Source: Eubacteriales bacterium | Lineage (GTDB): Bacteria > Bacillota > JASUSC01 | Reading direction: 5' to 3' | Assembly: GCA_030446285.1 (NCBI GenBank) | Contig: JASUSC010000008.1 | Span: 1 to 42,844 of the forward strand | Length of the DNA: 42,844 nt | Shown: positions 17,693 through 27,441 of the stretch, piece by piece | Layout of the letters: every line of letters starts with the position of its first letter | How positions within the stretch are numbered: the first letter of the stretch is position 1 | Position numbers and translations under genes: made by a program | The notes under the pieces: generated by a model | Databases searched by the model: none | What the model was told of the DNA's origin: nothing | What the model saw: only the letters and a program-made list of their open reading frames with translations

Positions 17693-18661
17693 CTAAAACT
17701 TCCTCTCCAGCACAAAATCTGCCATCTGGTAAAAAGCCTCTTTCGCTTGGGAAGAAGGAAGCTGCGTCAGATGCGATTTGGCTTTCGTTACATACATACG
17801 TGCTACATCAAAGGCATATTCCACTCCGCTACTGCTTTTTATCAGATCAAGAAGGAAACGGATTTCCTCCTCGCTTTTTTCTTTTTTCTGCAGCAGGCGC
17901 CTCAGCTCGCTGTCCCCAGGCCTCACCCGCAGAGTATAAAGAACGGGAAGGGTTAGTATCCCCTGCCGCAGATCTCTTCCTACCGGCTTTCCCAGTTCCT
18001 CCTGATCGGCAATCACATCCAAGATGTCATCAGTAATTTGAAAGGCCATACCGATGTAAAGACCGTATTTCCCCAGAGCAAAGCAATGGCCTGGAGGTGC
18101 CCCCACCGCTTCCGCTCCCAGGCGGCAACTGGCAGAAATAAGAAGAGCCGTTTTGCACTTTATCCGGTAAAAGTAGTCACGCAGACCTTGATCAACTCTG
18201 AAAGCAGTGGAAAGCTGCTGGATTTCCCCTTCGCACATTTTCACACTAACATCGGCTAAAACTTTAGCAATAACCGGGTTTTGACAACGAGCAATGAGCA
18301 TTAAAGAGTGGGCAAGGAGGTAGTCGCCAGTATAAACAGAAATCTGGTTCCCCCACAGGGCTTTTACCGTCGGCTGTCCGCGCCGGGTCAGAGAAGCATC
18401 GACCACATCGTCGTGGATAAGAGTTGCCATGTGAATCAATTCTAAAGCTGCTGCCAGGGGAATAACCTTTTCCCGCTGGTAGCGGTAAGAGCGAGCTGCA
18501 ATTATGGCAAAAGCAGGGCGCAAACGTTTGCCGCCTGCCTGCAGCAGGCGACTGGAAGCCCTGCTCAAAATATCGTCAGGTGTAGAGACAATTTTCTGCA
18601 GTTCTTCTTCCACCAGCAAAAGTTCGGGTTTGATATCCGCCAGGATTTGTAAGCCTTTCAT
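17693..18661 (-). CDS. Polyprenyl (heptaprenyl-type) diphosphate synthase
   Basis: LIHDDVVD and DDILD aspartate-rich motifs; GGKRLRPA. Confidence 0.92.
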   Translation of the reverse strand: MKGLQILADIKPELLLVEEELQKIVSTPDDILSRASSRLLQAGGKRLRPAFAIIAARSYRYQREKVIPLAAALELIHMATLIHDDVVDASLTRRGQPTVKALWGNQISVYTGDYLLAHSLMLIARCQNPVIAKVLADVSVKMCEGEIQQLSTAFRVDQGLRDYFYRIKCKTALLISASCRLGAEAVGAPPGHCFALGKYGLYIGMAFQITDDILDVIADQEELGKPVGRDLRQGILTLPVLYTLRVRPGDSELRRLLQKKEKSEEEIRFLLDLIKSSSGVEYAFDVARMYVTKAKSHLTQLPSSQAKEAFYQMADFVLERKF

Positions 18662-19086
18662 TGGTCCACCCGCTCGCCTTTTTTGTTGGCAATAAAAATA
18701 AAATCCCTTTCTGACATTGATGATTATGACACAAATCTATTGTTTTGTAAAGGTTCGGAGGATAAGGAGGAAAAAAGTCACCCTCTCCCTTTTTTTCCTT
18801 CCTAAACTTCTCTCAGCGTGAAGCTTCTCTCCAATCTTGCAATGCCGCCAGCAGTAGTCAAGGGCAAAAAAGTTTGGCACCGCTATGGTTGCGGCGGATG
18901 CCATCCTCTGCTGGGCAACAGGGGTTATCGGGCTCCTGACCTGCCCCACACTACGTCCATCTCTTCCCCCGGCCTCTCTCACTGAGAAGAGCCGTAGGGG
19001 AAATCCTCTTTGCCGTCGGCGGCGGTATCCTGGCAACGGCGGTTCTCTATCACGCAATTATCCGCAAAAAAATTTTGTTTTCGCAG

Positions 19087-19131
19087 AAAAAAGCAACCCT
19101 CCGCAGTCTTAGCGGAGGGCTTTGCTTTTTT
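19087..19131. terminator. Bidirectional rho-independent terminator
   Basis: AAAAAAGCAACCCTCCGC-agtctta-GCGGAGGGCTTTGCTTTTTT. Confidence 0.85.
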
Positions 19132-19613
19132 CATTTGGTAAAGCGGTCGGCAACTTTGCTAGCTCCATAGGAAGCTGGTTTCACCCGGGCAGCAAACCCG
19201 CTGGCGGTGACCATTCCTACCACCTGCTGCACCAGTTCCCTGGTGGGCCCGGATTCTCCTACGTCCAGGTGAATTTCCACCGAAAGCTGCAGTTTGAGGT
19301 TGATTAAGCTGGAAATGATGCGGGTGGCCACCTCGAGACTGAGAGATGCTTCGGTAAAAATGCGGTTTTGCAGACTGAATTTGATGTTTTTATACTCGCG
19401 GTGGTAGTAAAAACGGGCTCCCTTCCCCACCCGGTGGATAATTACAGCGGTAACAAAACAGGTGTTGTCTCCGCCTGGCTGGGAGTCGGTGCCAATAATA
19501 AGTTTATAGGTATCTCCTTTTTTACCCGCGTGAACAAATTCGGCAATGTCCTCCACCATCTGGGCGATGGTAAGCCGCCCCTTGGTGGGACTGTAAAAGT
19601 GCATGGAAGCCAT
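19131..19613 (-). CDS. YkuK family (DUF458, ribonuclease H-like) protein
   Basis: FYSPTKGRLTIAQMVEDIAEFV...LIIGTDSQ...HLDVGESGPTRELV. Confidence 0.85.
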   Translation of the reverse strand: MASMHFYSPTKGRLTIAQMVEDIAEFVHAGKKGDTYKLIIGTDSQPGGDNTCFVTAVIIHRVGKGARFYYHREYKNIKFSLQNRIFTEASLSLEVATRIISSLINLKLQLSVEIHLDVGESGPTRELVQQVVGMVTASGFAARVKPASYGASKVADRFTK

Positions 19614-19919
19614 CTCCTCTAACCCTAAAATGCTTCTTGTTTCTACTAGCGCTCTTTAAAATTATAACACACAAGTATGTCATATCTCCTCTGGTAAAAT
19701 TTACGCCTGAAATCCAGAGTTTTTAATCTTGCCCTACCCCTACCGTGTTCAGTCGCAAAAAACCAGCCACCTGGTTCCCCTCCTGCATTGCGGCGGCGTC
19801 GTCCACTTTTTTTTCGAATCAACAATTTTTTACAACCTCTTTTATAATGCCACCGGGAGGAAAGTTTTGTCAAGAAAAAAGAGCGGCGGGACTACCGCCA
19901 GCTCTTTCCAGAACGTCGC

Positions 19920-20852
19920 TTATTTTATGGTAACAGGTATCTTCACTTCTCCTACTATTTGGCCGGAAGAATCCTTTCCGTAAACCCTGAGGACGCCTTT
20001 TTCTTCCGCAGTCGGCGGAGTGAAGGTCAGGGTGGTGGTAAAATCTCCCATATCGGGTGCCGTCCGGGAAGCAGTTACCGTTTTGGCGGCGAGAATTTTA
20101 TCCTTGCTGTCCCTGAGTTCCAGGTAAACAAGCCCGTTAGGAACCTTAGCTCTGCCGGTAACAGTAAGGGGGCTGGTAACCGTATCGCCGCTGGCCGGAG
20201 CAGTTACCTGAATTTCAGCCGTCTGAGCAGCAGGCTGCTGGCCGGCAGGAGGCTCCGTCCGGCCCTCCCTGCGGCCGGGGGCAGCTTCTGGTTTGGGAGT
20301 CGGAGCCATCATCCCTCGCCGTGGTTCGCCAAAGGCGGTGGCCGGATCGCGGATAACGTTGTAGGTAAAAGCATCGGGAATGTCTCTGAGGGTGAGTTTG
20401 GCCACAGCCACCGGGTAGTAAACCTGTTCCGTTTTGTCGCTTTTCTTCTGCTCCTTCCAGAAATAGGTTTTCTTTTCGGCCGGTCGCTGGGGATGGGTAA
20501 ACACCACGTCCACCCGGAGCTGACTGCGGCCGTTGCCCAAATCGATTTTTTCCATCCCTTTAAGCTGAACGCCGAATTCTTTGCTTGGCACCCTCCCTCT
20601 GGTCACGACGAGATAAAGACTGCTCCCGGAACGAACCAGGTGAAACCCGGGATTTTCTTTCTGCTTTGCGACGATTTCCTTAACCTCGGCCGGGGCTTTC
20701 TCCGGATCTACCTCCTCCATGGTCACTTTGTCGGTCGTGAGCGGTTTGGGTGAAGGGGCCGGTTTTTTCGGTTGCTGACTGCACCCGGCAACAAGGAACA
20801 CCAGCAAAGCCACAAAAAACGCCCCTATCCCCCTTTTCACCATGCCCTGCAA
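19920..20852 (-). CDS. Lipoprotein with PrcB-like and Gmad2-like domains
   Basis: Lipobox VAGCS; GFHLVRSGSSLYLVVTRGRVPS; QVTAPASGDTVTSPLTVTGRA. Confidence 0.7.
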   Translation of the reverse strand: MQGMVKRGIGAFFVALLVFLVAGCSQQPKKPAPSPKPLTTDKVTMEEVDPEKAPAEVKEIVAKQKENPGFHLVRSGSSLYLVVTRGRVPSKEFGVQLKGMEKIDLGNGRSQLRVDVVFTHPQRPAEKKTYFWKEQKKSDKTEQVYYPVAVAKLTLRDIPDAFTYNVIRDPATAFGEPRRGMMAPTPKPEAAPGRREGRTEPPAGQQPAAQTAEIQVTAPASGDTVTSPLTVTGRAKVPNGLVYLELRDSKDKILAAKTVTASRTAPDMGDFTTTLTFTPPTAEEKGVLRVYGKDSSGQIVGEVKIPVTIK

Positions 20853-20927
20853 ATTCCATCGCCTCCTTGACCAGATTTTTCTTCAGACTTTAATATGGGA
20901 AAAAAGGAGGCTTCTTATGCAGGGAGC

Positions 20928-21623
20928 TTACCTGGCGGCCAACAAAAGGTACAGAAAAGCCAGCAGAACTGGCTGGTGGAGAAGATAAAGGATGAGGGTA
21001 TGAGAGCCGGCTGCAGCGAGAAGCCTGAATTTCCCCTCCAGAAAAGGAAAAAGGCTCTTCTTTTCGCGATACACTACCTTCCCCACCGCCACTCCGGCGA
21101 GCAGAATTCCCAGCCAGGGGAAAAGAGGATAATAGTCGGCGGAGTAAAAATCGTCAGACCGCAGTCCTAAGAAAAATAACCAGTCCCGGGACACCCGCAC
21201 CCGGGCCAGGTAAAGCCCGAGCCAGATGCTGCCCCCTCCCAAGGCAAGGAGAGCCAGGGGGGATAGGCGGATGAGAAAAGCTACCAGAATTAACGCTGTT
21301 CCCAAAAAATGAAGGATGCCGAACTTTATCACCTGGGAAGGGCAAAATAACCAGGTAACGGCAGTTATTCCCAAGCCGAGCGAAAAAAGCCGCCAGCCCC
21401 GGCGCCAGTTACTGCGGCTAAAATTGGCGCTCACACCGGCGAGAAAAATAAACATTATCGCCGCCGTTTTACCCAAAAAGTAGATGGGACCCCTGTCGTA
21501 GACCACCGGAACATGAAAAAAGACGTTGAGGTCGTAGCAGAGGTGAAAAACTATCATCAAGAGCAAAGCAACGCCCCGCAGGAGGTCCAGCTCCCAAAGG
21601 CGGTTGTGTCTTCTCAAGCTCAT
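20928..21623 (-). CDS. DUF1624 / heparan-alpha-glucosaminide N-acetyltransferase-like membrane protein
   Basis: RLWELDLLRGVALLLMIVFHLCYDLNVF and multi-TM. Confidence 0.85.
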   Translation of the reverse strand: MSLRRHNRLWELDLLRGVALLLMIVFHLCYDLNVFFHVPVVYDRGPIYFLGKTAAIMFIFLAGVSANFSRSNWRRGWRLFSLGLGITAVTWLFCPSQVIKFGILHFLGTALILVAFLIRLSPLALLALGGGSIWLGLYLARVRVSRDWLFFLGLRSDDFYSADYYPLFPWLGILLAGVAVGKVVYREKKSLFPFLEGKFRLLAAAGSHTLILYLLHQPVLLAFLYLLLAAR

Positions 21624-21697
21624 AACTGGCTCCTTTTCCGGTAAATTTAATTCCGGTTATTTAAAAAAATTATAAAGAGCGAAAGGCGGGAAAGGAA

Positions 21698-22609
21698 ATG
21701 GGTTTTGGGCCTTCGTACCGTCAATTAAAAGCCGAAGAGTTAGCCAGGAGAGCAGAAACTCTTATGGAAGCTTTAAGCTACTGCACCATCTGTCCTCACA
21801 ATTGTGGGGTAAACAGACTGAAGGGAGAACGGGGTTTTTGCCGTACCGGAGCGCGGGCTATTGTAGCCAGTTTCGGTCCCCATTTCGGAGAAGAACCGGA
21901 ACTGGTTGGCTGGGGCGGTTCCGGCACTATCTTTTTTTCTTTCTGTAACCTGCGCTGTGTCTTTTGCCAGAACTGTGAGTTGAGCTACTACGGCGAAGGG
22001 GAAGAAGTAACGGAAGAAGAACTGGCCCGCATTATGCTCTCCCTGCAGGAGCGGGGCTGCCACAACATCAATTTAGTTTCCCCCAGCCACGTAGTCCCGC
22101 AAATCGTCGCCGCTATAAAAATTGCCGCCGACCGCGGCTTAAACCTGCCTCTGGTCTACAATTCAGGCGGTTATGATAAAGTGGAAACGTTGCAGTTGTT
22201 AGAGGGAATTGTCGACATCTACATGCCGGATATCAAGTTTGGCAGCAACGAAATGGCCGAAAAATATTCGGGAATCAAAGGATATTTTGATATCGTCAAA
22301 GCTGCCGTAAAAGAGATGCACCGCCAGGTGGGAATCCTGGAAACGGATGAAAACGGCATCGCCCGGCGGGGGCTCATTATCCGCCATCTGGTCCTGCCGG
22401 AAGACCTGAGCCGCACCCAGGAGGTTATGAATTTTATCGCTCAAGAAATCTCTCCCGCCACTTATGTGAACATCATGGCCCAGTACTTTCCGGCTCATTT
22501 TGCCCGTAAGTTCCCAGAACTTTCCCGCCGCATTACCCGAAAAGAGTTTTTGCAGGCCTTAGAGACAGCTAAAAAGGCCGGCCTCACCAACACCGGCAGG
22601 TCCGGGTGA
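21698..22609 (+). CDS. Radical SAM protein, PflA-like activating enzyme family
   Basis: CTICPHNCGVNRLKGERGFCRTG; CNLRCVFCQNCELS. Confidence 0.9.
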   Translation: MGFGPSYRQLKAEELARRAETLMEALSYCTICPHNCGVNRLKGERGFCRTGARAIVASFGPHFGEEPELVGWGGSGTIFFSFCNLRCVFCQNCELSYYGEGEEVTEEELARIMLSLQERGCHNINLVSPSHVVPQIVAAIKIAADRGLNLPLVYNSGGYDKVETLQLLEGIVDIYMPDIKFGSNEMAEKYSGIKGYFDIVKAAVKEMHRQVGILETDENGIARRGLIIRHLVLPEDLSRTQEVMNFIAQEISPATYVNIMAQYFPAHFARKFPELSRRITRKEFLQALETAKKAGLTNTGRSG

Positions 22610-22654
22610 AAAGCTGGCAAACAACCCGTGATAGCTTGCACCCAGGTACCGGCA

Positions 22655-23788
22655 TCAAAGCCATTTTTGGGGGTCAGCCGGATTCCATTGAGGGCGGGTA
22701 AAAGCCGAAAGACGTGCCACGGAAGGATCTACTTTCTCTTCCCTAACCTCTTTCATCCTGGTAACTCCGGGAATCTCCGGCTGCCGGGCCAGCTCCTGGG
22801 CCTGAACGGCGGTAACGGCCGTGACATTGATGATGTCTTCCAGAGTACAGCCCCTGGAAAGGTCGTTTACCGGTTTGGCCAACCCCTGTAAAATGGGTCC
22901 GATGGCCTGGGCATTGGCCAGCCGTTGTCCCAATTTATAGCCGATGTTGCCCGACTGCAGGTCGGGAAAAATCAGGACGTTGACATGGCCCGCCACCCTG
23001 CTGCCCGGCGCCTTCTGAGCCCCTACGTCTGGCACCAGGGCCGCGTCTACCTGCAGTTCACCATCGATAGTCAGCCAGGGATACCGTTCCCGGGCAATAG
23101 CCGTAGCCCGCCGCACTTTTTCCACCATTTCGTGGTGGGCACTGCCTTTAGTCGAAAAGGAAAGCATCCCCACCCGCGGTTCTATTTCCGCCAGTTCTTT
23201 TGCCGTTAGAGCCGAAGCACAGGCAATTTCCGCCAGTTGTTCCGCCGTAGGTTCCGGGTTAACGGCGCAGTCGGCAAAAACCATTACCCCTCCTTCTCCA
23301 TAACGGGGGTTGGGCAAAACCATGATAAAAGCTCCTGACACCACCGTAAAGCCAGGGCGCGTTTTTATTATCTGAAAGGCAGGACGGAGAACGTCGGCCG
23401 TGGGACTGAGGGAGCCGGCTACCATACCGTCGGCGTCCCTTTCTTTAACCATCATTACCCCGTAGTAGAGGGGATTGTCCAGCAAAGCCCGCGCCTCTTC
23501 CCGCGTTAACCCTTTGTGCTTTCGCAACTGGTAAAGTCTTTCCCCATACTTTTCCTTCTTGTCACTGCGGCGAAAATCGTGGATTTCTACCCCCACTAAC
23601 CGCGCCTGGTAAAGGCGGGCTAGACGTAAAATCTCCCTGCTGTCCCCCAGCAGAAGGGGCCGAGCTATCCCGTGATCGTGGATAAATTCGGCTGCCTTTA
23701 TTACCCGCTCATCGGTCGCTTCGGGAAAAACAATGGTTTTTATTTCTTTCCTGGCCCGTTCTCTGATTCTCTCTAACAACGCCTGCAT
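22655..23788 (-). CDS. pta: Phosphate acetyltransferase
   Basis: [59 protein letters not shown]. Confidence 0.9.
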   Translation of the reverse strand: MQALLERIRERARKEIKTIVFPEATDERVIKAAEFIHDHGIARPLLLGDSREILRLARLYQARLVGVEIHDFRRSDKKEKYGERLYQLRKHKGLTREEARALLDNPLYYGVMMVKERDADGMVAGSLSPTADVLRPAFQIIKTRPGFTVVSGAFIMVLPNPRYGEGGVMVFADCAVNPEPTAEQLAEIACASALTAKELAEIEPRVGMLSFSTKGSAHHEMVEKVRRATAIARERYPWLTIDGELQVDAALVPDVGAQKAPGSRVAGHVNVLIFPDLQSGNIGYKLGQRLANAQAIGPILQGLAKPVNDLSRGCTLEDIINVTAVTAVQAQELARQPEIPGVTRMKEVREEKVDPSVARLSAFTRPQWNPADPQKWL

Positions 23789-23913
23789 CCTTTTTCTTTC
23801 CCTCCCAGGGTCGTCCTCTATCTCTGCCTTTTAGAATTCCCCCGAAAACCCTATTCTATAGAAGCAGCCGCCGGAAAAAACAACGGCTACACTCCCCGGA
23901 GGAGGATAAACTA

Positions 23914-25158
23914 ATGCGCGTTCTCGGTCTCATCGTGGAGTACAACCCCTTCCATAACGGCCACCTTTACCACCTGCGGGAAAGTCAGAAAAAAGTCCAG
24001 CCCGACTTTACCCTCGCTGTAATGAGCGGCAACTTCGTTCAGCGCGGCGAACCCGCCCTGGTCAACAAATGGGCTCGAGCAGAAATGGCCCTGCAGGCCG
24101 GCGTTGACCTGGTCCTGGAACTCCCTTTTGTCTTCGCCACAGCCAGCGCCATGCATTTCGCCCAGGGAGCAGTTTCCATCCTTCACCAGACCGGTGTGGT
24201 AACCCACCTCTGCTTTGGCAGCGAAGCCGGCAGCTTAGAACTCCTGGAGAAAGTCGTCCCTGTCCTCAACGAAGAACCCCCTCCCTTCCGCGAAAAGTTG
24301 AAAGCTTTCCTCAAAGAAGGCCTTTCTCTTCCCGCCGCTCGGGCGAAGGCCCTTACTTCCCTCTGGCCTGACGGGGAAGAAAGAGAAAAACTCGCCTCCC
24401 TGCTAAAATCCCCCAACAACATTCTCGCCGTAGAATACCTGCGCGCCCTCCACCACCTGGAAAGCCCCATTATCCCCCTTACCATCCCCCGCCTTAAAGC
24501 CGGTTACCACGACCTCCTGCCCGTGGACGGCATCGCCAGCGCCACTGCCTTCCGCCACCTGTGGGAAAAAGAAAAAGGGGCCCTGCCGTCTCCTTCTCTC
24601 CAGAACCTGGTACCAGTCTCCACCTGGCACATCCTCCGGCGCGAAGTAGAAGCAGGGCGCGCTCCCGTTTTCCCGGAAAAACTGGCTCCCTTGGCTCTCT
24701 CCCGCCTGCGCTTAACCCCGGCCGAAGAACTTTCATCACTGCCCGATATGGAGCCAGGCCTGGAGAAAAGGCTCAAAAACGCCGCTTCCCATGCTACTTC
24801 TTATCGGGAATTAGTGGCCCTTGCCCGTTCCCGCCGCTGTCCCGCCACCCGCATTCAGCGTCTTCTCCTTCACCTTCTTTTCTCATTAAAAAACGAAGAA
24901 GCAACTCAGTTTTACCAAAGCGGTCCTCTTTACCTGCGGGTGCTGGGGTTTAACCAAAAGGGGCAAAAACTGCTAAAAGTTATCCGCGCAAGAAGCTCCC
25001 TCCCCCTCCTTCAAATGCTCGACCGCCGGCACCGCCTGACCCCCTACTGGTCCATGCTCCGCTACGACGTTATGGCTACCGACCTCTACAATCTCCTTCT
25101 CCCGCAACCGGCGAAAGGAGGAAACGATTTTACCCGTCCGCCAGTAATAGTTGCATGA
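23914..25158 (+). CDS. tmcAL: tRNA(Met) cytidine acetate ligase
   Basis: GLIVEYNPFHNGHLYHLRESQ; MSGNFVQRGEPALVNKWARAEMAL. Confidence 0.92.
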   Translation: MRVLGLIVEYNPFHNGHLYHLRESQKKVQPDFTLAVMSGNFVQRGEPALVNKWARAEMALQAGVDLVLELPFVFATASAMHFAQGAVSILHQTGVVTHLCFGSEAGSLELLEKVVPVLNEEPPPFREKLKAFLKEGLSLPAARAKALTSLWPDGEEREKLASLLKSPNNILAVEYLRALHHLESPIIPLTIPRLKAGYHDLLPVDGIASATAFRHLWEKEKGALPSPSLQNLVPVSTWHILRREVEAGRAPVFPEKLAPLALSRLRLTPAEELSSLPDMEPGLEKRLKNAASHATSYRELVALARSRRCPATRIQRLLLHLLFSLKNEEATQFYQSGPLYLRVLGFNQKGQKLLKVIRARSSLPLLQMLDRRHRLTPYWSMLRYDVMATDLYNLLLPQPAKGGNDFTRPPVIVA

Positions 25159-25217
25159 AACAAACCCGGCAGCGGAAAAATATTGGGAGAAAAGATGCCA
25201 TAGGGGAGGTAAAAGCA

Positions 25218-25352
25218 ATGGAAGAAAAAGAGAAAAAGAAAAGGACCGTTGACGATTTCACCATCGCCAACAGTCCCGACGATACCCCGGTGACAGGTCC
25301 GGGTATGGATGAAACTCTGGTGATGATCGACAGCCCCGACGACTGCGAATAA
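25218..25352 (+). CDS. Small acidic hypothetical protein (44 aa)
   Basis: ATG at 25218 after GGGGAGGT; MEEKEKKKRTVDDFTIANSPDDTPVTGPGMDETLVMIDSPDDCE. Confidence 0.5.
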   Translation: MEEKEKKKRTVDDFTIANSPDDTPVTGPGMDETLVMIDSPDDCE

Positions 25353-25353
25353 C

Positions 25354-25896
25354 CTACTTGCGGTCGAAGAAGACGTTTTTCCCGGCCGCGCACAGGGGGA
25401 TGGCGTAGGCCAGCTTAACCTCAGGGGAGAAGAACCCTAAGTTAAGGGCTGCCCGCCCCGCCGAAAACATAATCCGGTTATCGGCGTGGTGGGCTGCCGC
25501 CACCGCCACCGCCGAGCCGATAGCAATTCCTAAATCACCGGCGGTAAAGGCGCAGGTAGCCCCGTGGGCCTCCATTTCGGCACAGGAAGCGAAGCCACAG
25601 TAGCCGCAGGCGGTAAGGCCCATGGGCTCCTTGCGGGCTCCGATCAGTACCACCGGTCCCCCGGCGGTTTCAATGTTCTCCGCATCCCGGGCAAAAAAGG
25701 CACAGGGCCGGCCGTACTCTTCCGCCATCCTCCTCATCTCAGCCGTCAGCTTACGGATTTCTTCTTCCTCGGTGAGAATCAGGGTTTCAATGTTGTCTTT
25801 ACCCCTTCCTTTGGGCGCCGTCCGGGCCGCTAAGCACATGAGCTCCGCCACCCGCAACAGGGCATTTTTTTCCGCTTCCTTTCCCCGGTAAATCAC
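25354..25896 (-). CDS. DUF2148 ferredoxin-like domain protein
   Basis: APKGRGKDNIETLILT; GLTACGYCGFASCAEM. Confidence 0.88.
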   Translation of the reverse strand: MIYRGKEAEKNALLRVAELMCLAARTAPKGRGKDNIETLILTEEEEIRKLTAEMRRMAEEYGRPCAFFARDAENIETAGGPVVLIGARKEPMGLTACGYCGFASCAEMEAHGATCAFTAGDLGIAIGSAVAVAAAHHADNRIMFSAGRAALNLGFFSPEVKLAYAIPLCAAGKNVFFDRK

Positions 25897-25984
25897 AAAA
25901 CTCTCCCTCCCCGAATTTTTTCCAAAAGAAGAGAAACCCCTTGCTTTGTAAATCAGATTTTCGCCTCTGGCTTCTTATAATCTT

Positions 25985-27439
25985 TTATAATCTTCTAATG
26001 CCAGTCTTTCTTTTTTCGAGCCTCTTTTCCCCCCGCCCGGAAAAAGAGGTACCTCCTACCAGCAGCTCCCTGATATACATGGTGGGCTGGGCATCACTCA
26101 CTGGCGCTCCCTGACCGTCCTTGCCGCAGACGCCGATGGTAAACCCCAAATCTTTGCCCACCCGTTCCACCATTCGCAGGACTTCGGGCCCGTTGCCGGT
26201 AAGGGTAGCCCCCCGGACAGGCACCGTTACTTCCCCGTTTTCAATGAGATAAGCTTCGGCTACATCGAAGACAAAATCGCCGTTGGTAGTGTTGACCTGG
26301 CCGCCGCCCATCTTCTTCACCAGCAGCCCTTTTTTGGTGTCCCGGATAATTTTTTCCGGATCTTCTTTTCCCGGAGCAATATAGGTGTTACGCATGCGGG
26401 GTATTGGTTTGTGGGCGTAGGACTCCCTGCGACCGTTACCCGTAGGAGCAACCCCGTCCTTGCGGGCTGTGACCAGGTCGTACATAAAGTTAACCAGGAC
26501 GCCCTTTTCAATTAAAACCGTTTTCTGCCCTGGTACTCCTTCATCGTCGTAACGCAGAGAACCGTACTTGCCAGGGAGGGTAGCATCGTCAACAACCGTT
26601 ATCAGCGGGCTGGCCACTTCTTCCCCTTTCCTGCCGGCATAAACGGAGAGACCCTTCTGGACCAGATCGGCCTCTAAGCCATGCCCACAGGCTTCGTGAA
26701 CCATGGTCCCTCCCGCCTCCCCAGCCATAACCACCGGCATTTTCCCCGCCGGGGCCGGTTTGGCCGTGAGCATGAGGAGAGCCCGGCCGGCAGCCTCTTG
26801 AGCCAGGTCTTCCGGTTTTTCCTCCTCAAGCAGCTCAAAACCTTTCGTCCCCCCGGTCGAGGCATAACCGGTCTGAATAACCCCGTCGGCAGACGCTACC
26901 ACATTTACTACCAGGCGGGTCCGGATCCGCTCATCTTCCACATATGTCCCCTCACTGTTGCAGATGACAACCCGCTGGACAGCATCGCCGTACCCGGCCA
27001 TTACTTGTTTAACCTTATCGCCAGCTTTGCGGGCCTCCCTGTTGGCCCGCTCAACCATTTCCACTTTGTCCTCCATGGGAACGTCATCGGGCCGTAACAC
27101 AACTTTTTCATCCAGCACCGGGGGACGGAGGTTGTAAGTTAGGTTCCACTCTCCTTTCTTTTGCGGGAAAACCCGGCCTACCTGACGGGCCAGTTCCAGC
27201 AAGTTTTCATAAGAAAGGTCGTTGGTGTAGGCATAGGCAGTGGCCTCCCCGGCCACCACCCGGATGCCAGCACCGCAATCTACTCCGGAAGTAATCCTCT
27301 CCACCTTGTTGTCCTCGAGAGAAATAGAGGTGCCTGTCTTTTCCTCGAGAAAAATATCGGCGAACTCGCCGCCCCCTTCCAGAGCAGCAGCGAGAATGTT
27401 ACCGAGCTGACGCCGTTCTAGTTTTTTCAGCAATGACAA
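25985..27439 (-). CDS. tldD: TldD family metallopeptidase
   Basis: GGTMVHEACGHGLEADLVQKG; PRMRNTYIAPG. Confidence 0.94.
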   Translation of the reverse strand: MSLLKKLERRQLGNILAAALEGGGEFADIFLEEKTGTSISLEDNKVERITSGVDCGAGIRVVAGEATAYAYTNDLSYENLLELARQVGRVFPQKKGEWNLTYNLRPPVLDEKVVLRPDDVPMEDKVEMVERANREARKAGDKVKQVMAGYGDAVQRVVICNSEGTYVEDERIRTRLVVNVVASADGVIQTGYASTGGTKGFELLEEEKPEDLAQEAAGRALLMLTAKPAPAGKMPVVMAGEAGGTMVHEACGHGLEADLVQKGLSVYAGRKGEEVASPLITVVDDATLPGKYGSLRYDDEGVPGQKTVLIEKGVLVNFMYDLVTARKDGVAPTGNGRRESYAHKPIPRMRNTYIAPGKEDPEKIIRDTKKGLLVKKMGGGQVNTTNGDFVFDVAEAYLIENGEVTVPVRGATLTGNGPEVLRMVERVGKDLGFTIGVCGKDGQGAPVSDAQPTMYIRELLVGGTSFSGRGEKRLEKRKTGIRRL

Positions 27440-27441
27440 TC

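Noticed and set aside
19959-20753. 264 aa plus-strand ORF antisense to the lipoprotein
   Set aside because: The minus strand has a lipobox, RBS-like context and domain-like composition; the plus-strand product has no recognisable features.
24561-24953. 130 aa alternative-frame ORF in tmcAL
   Set aside because: Low-complexity Arg/Ser/Pro product typical of GC-rich frame shadows.
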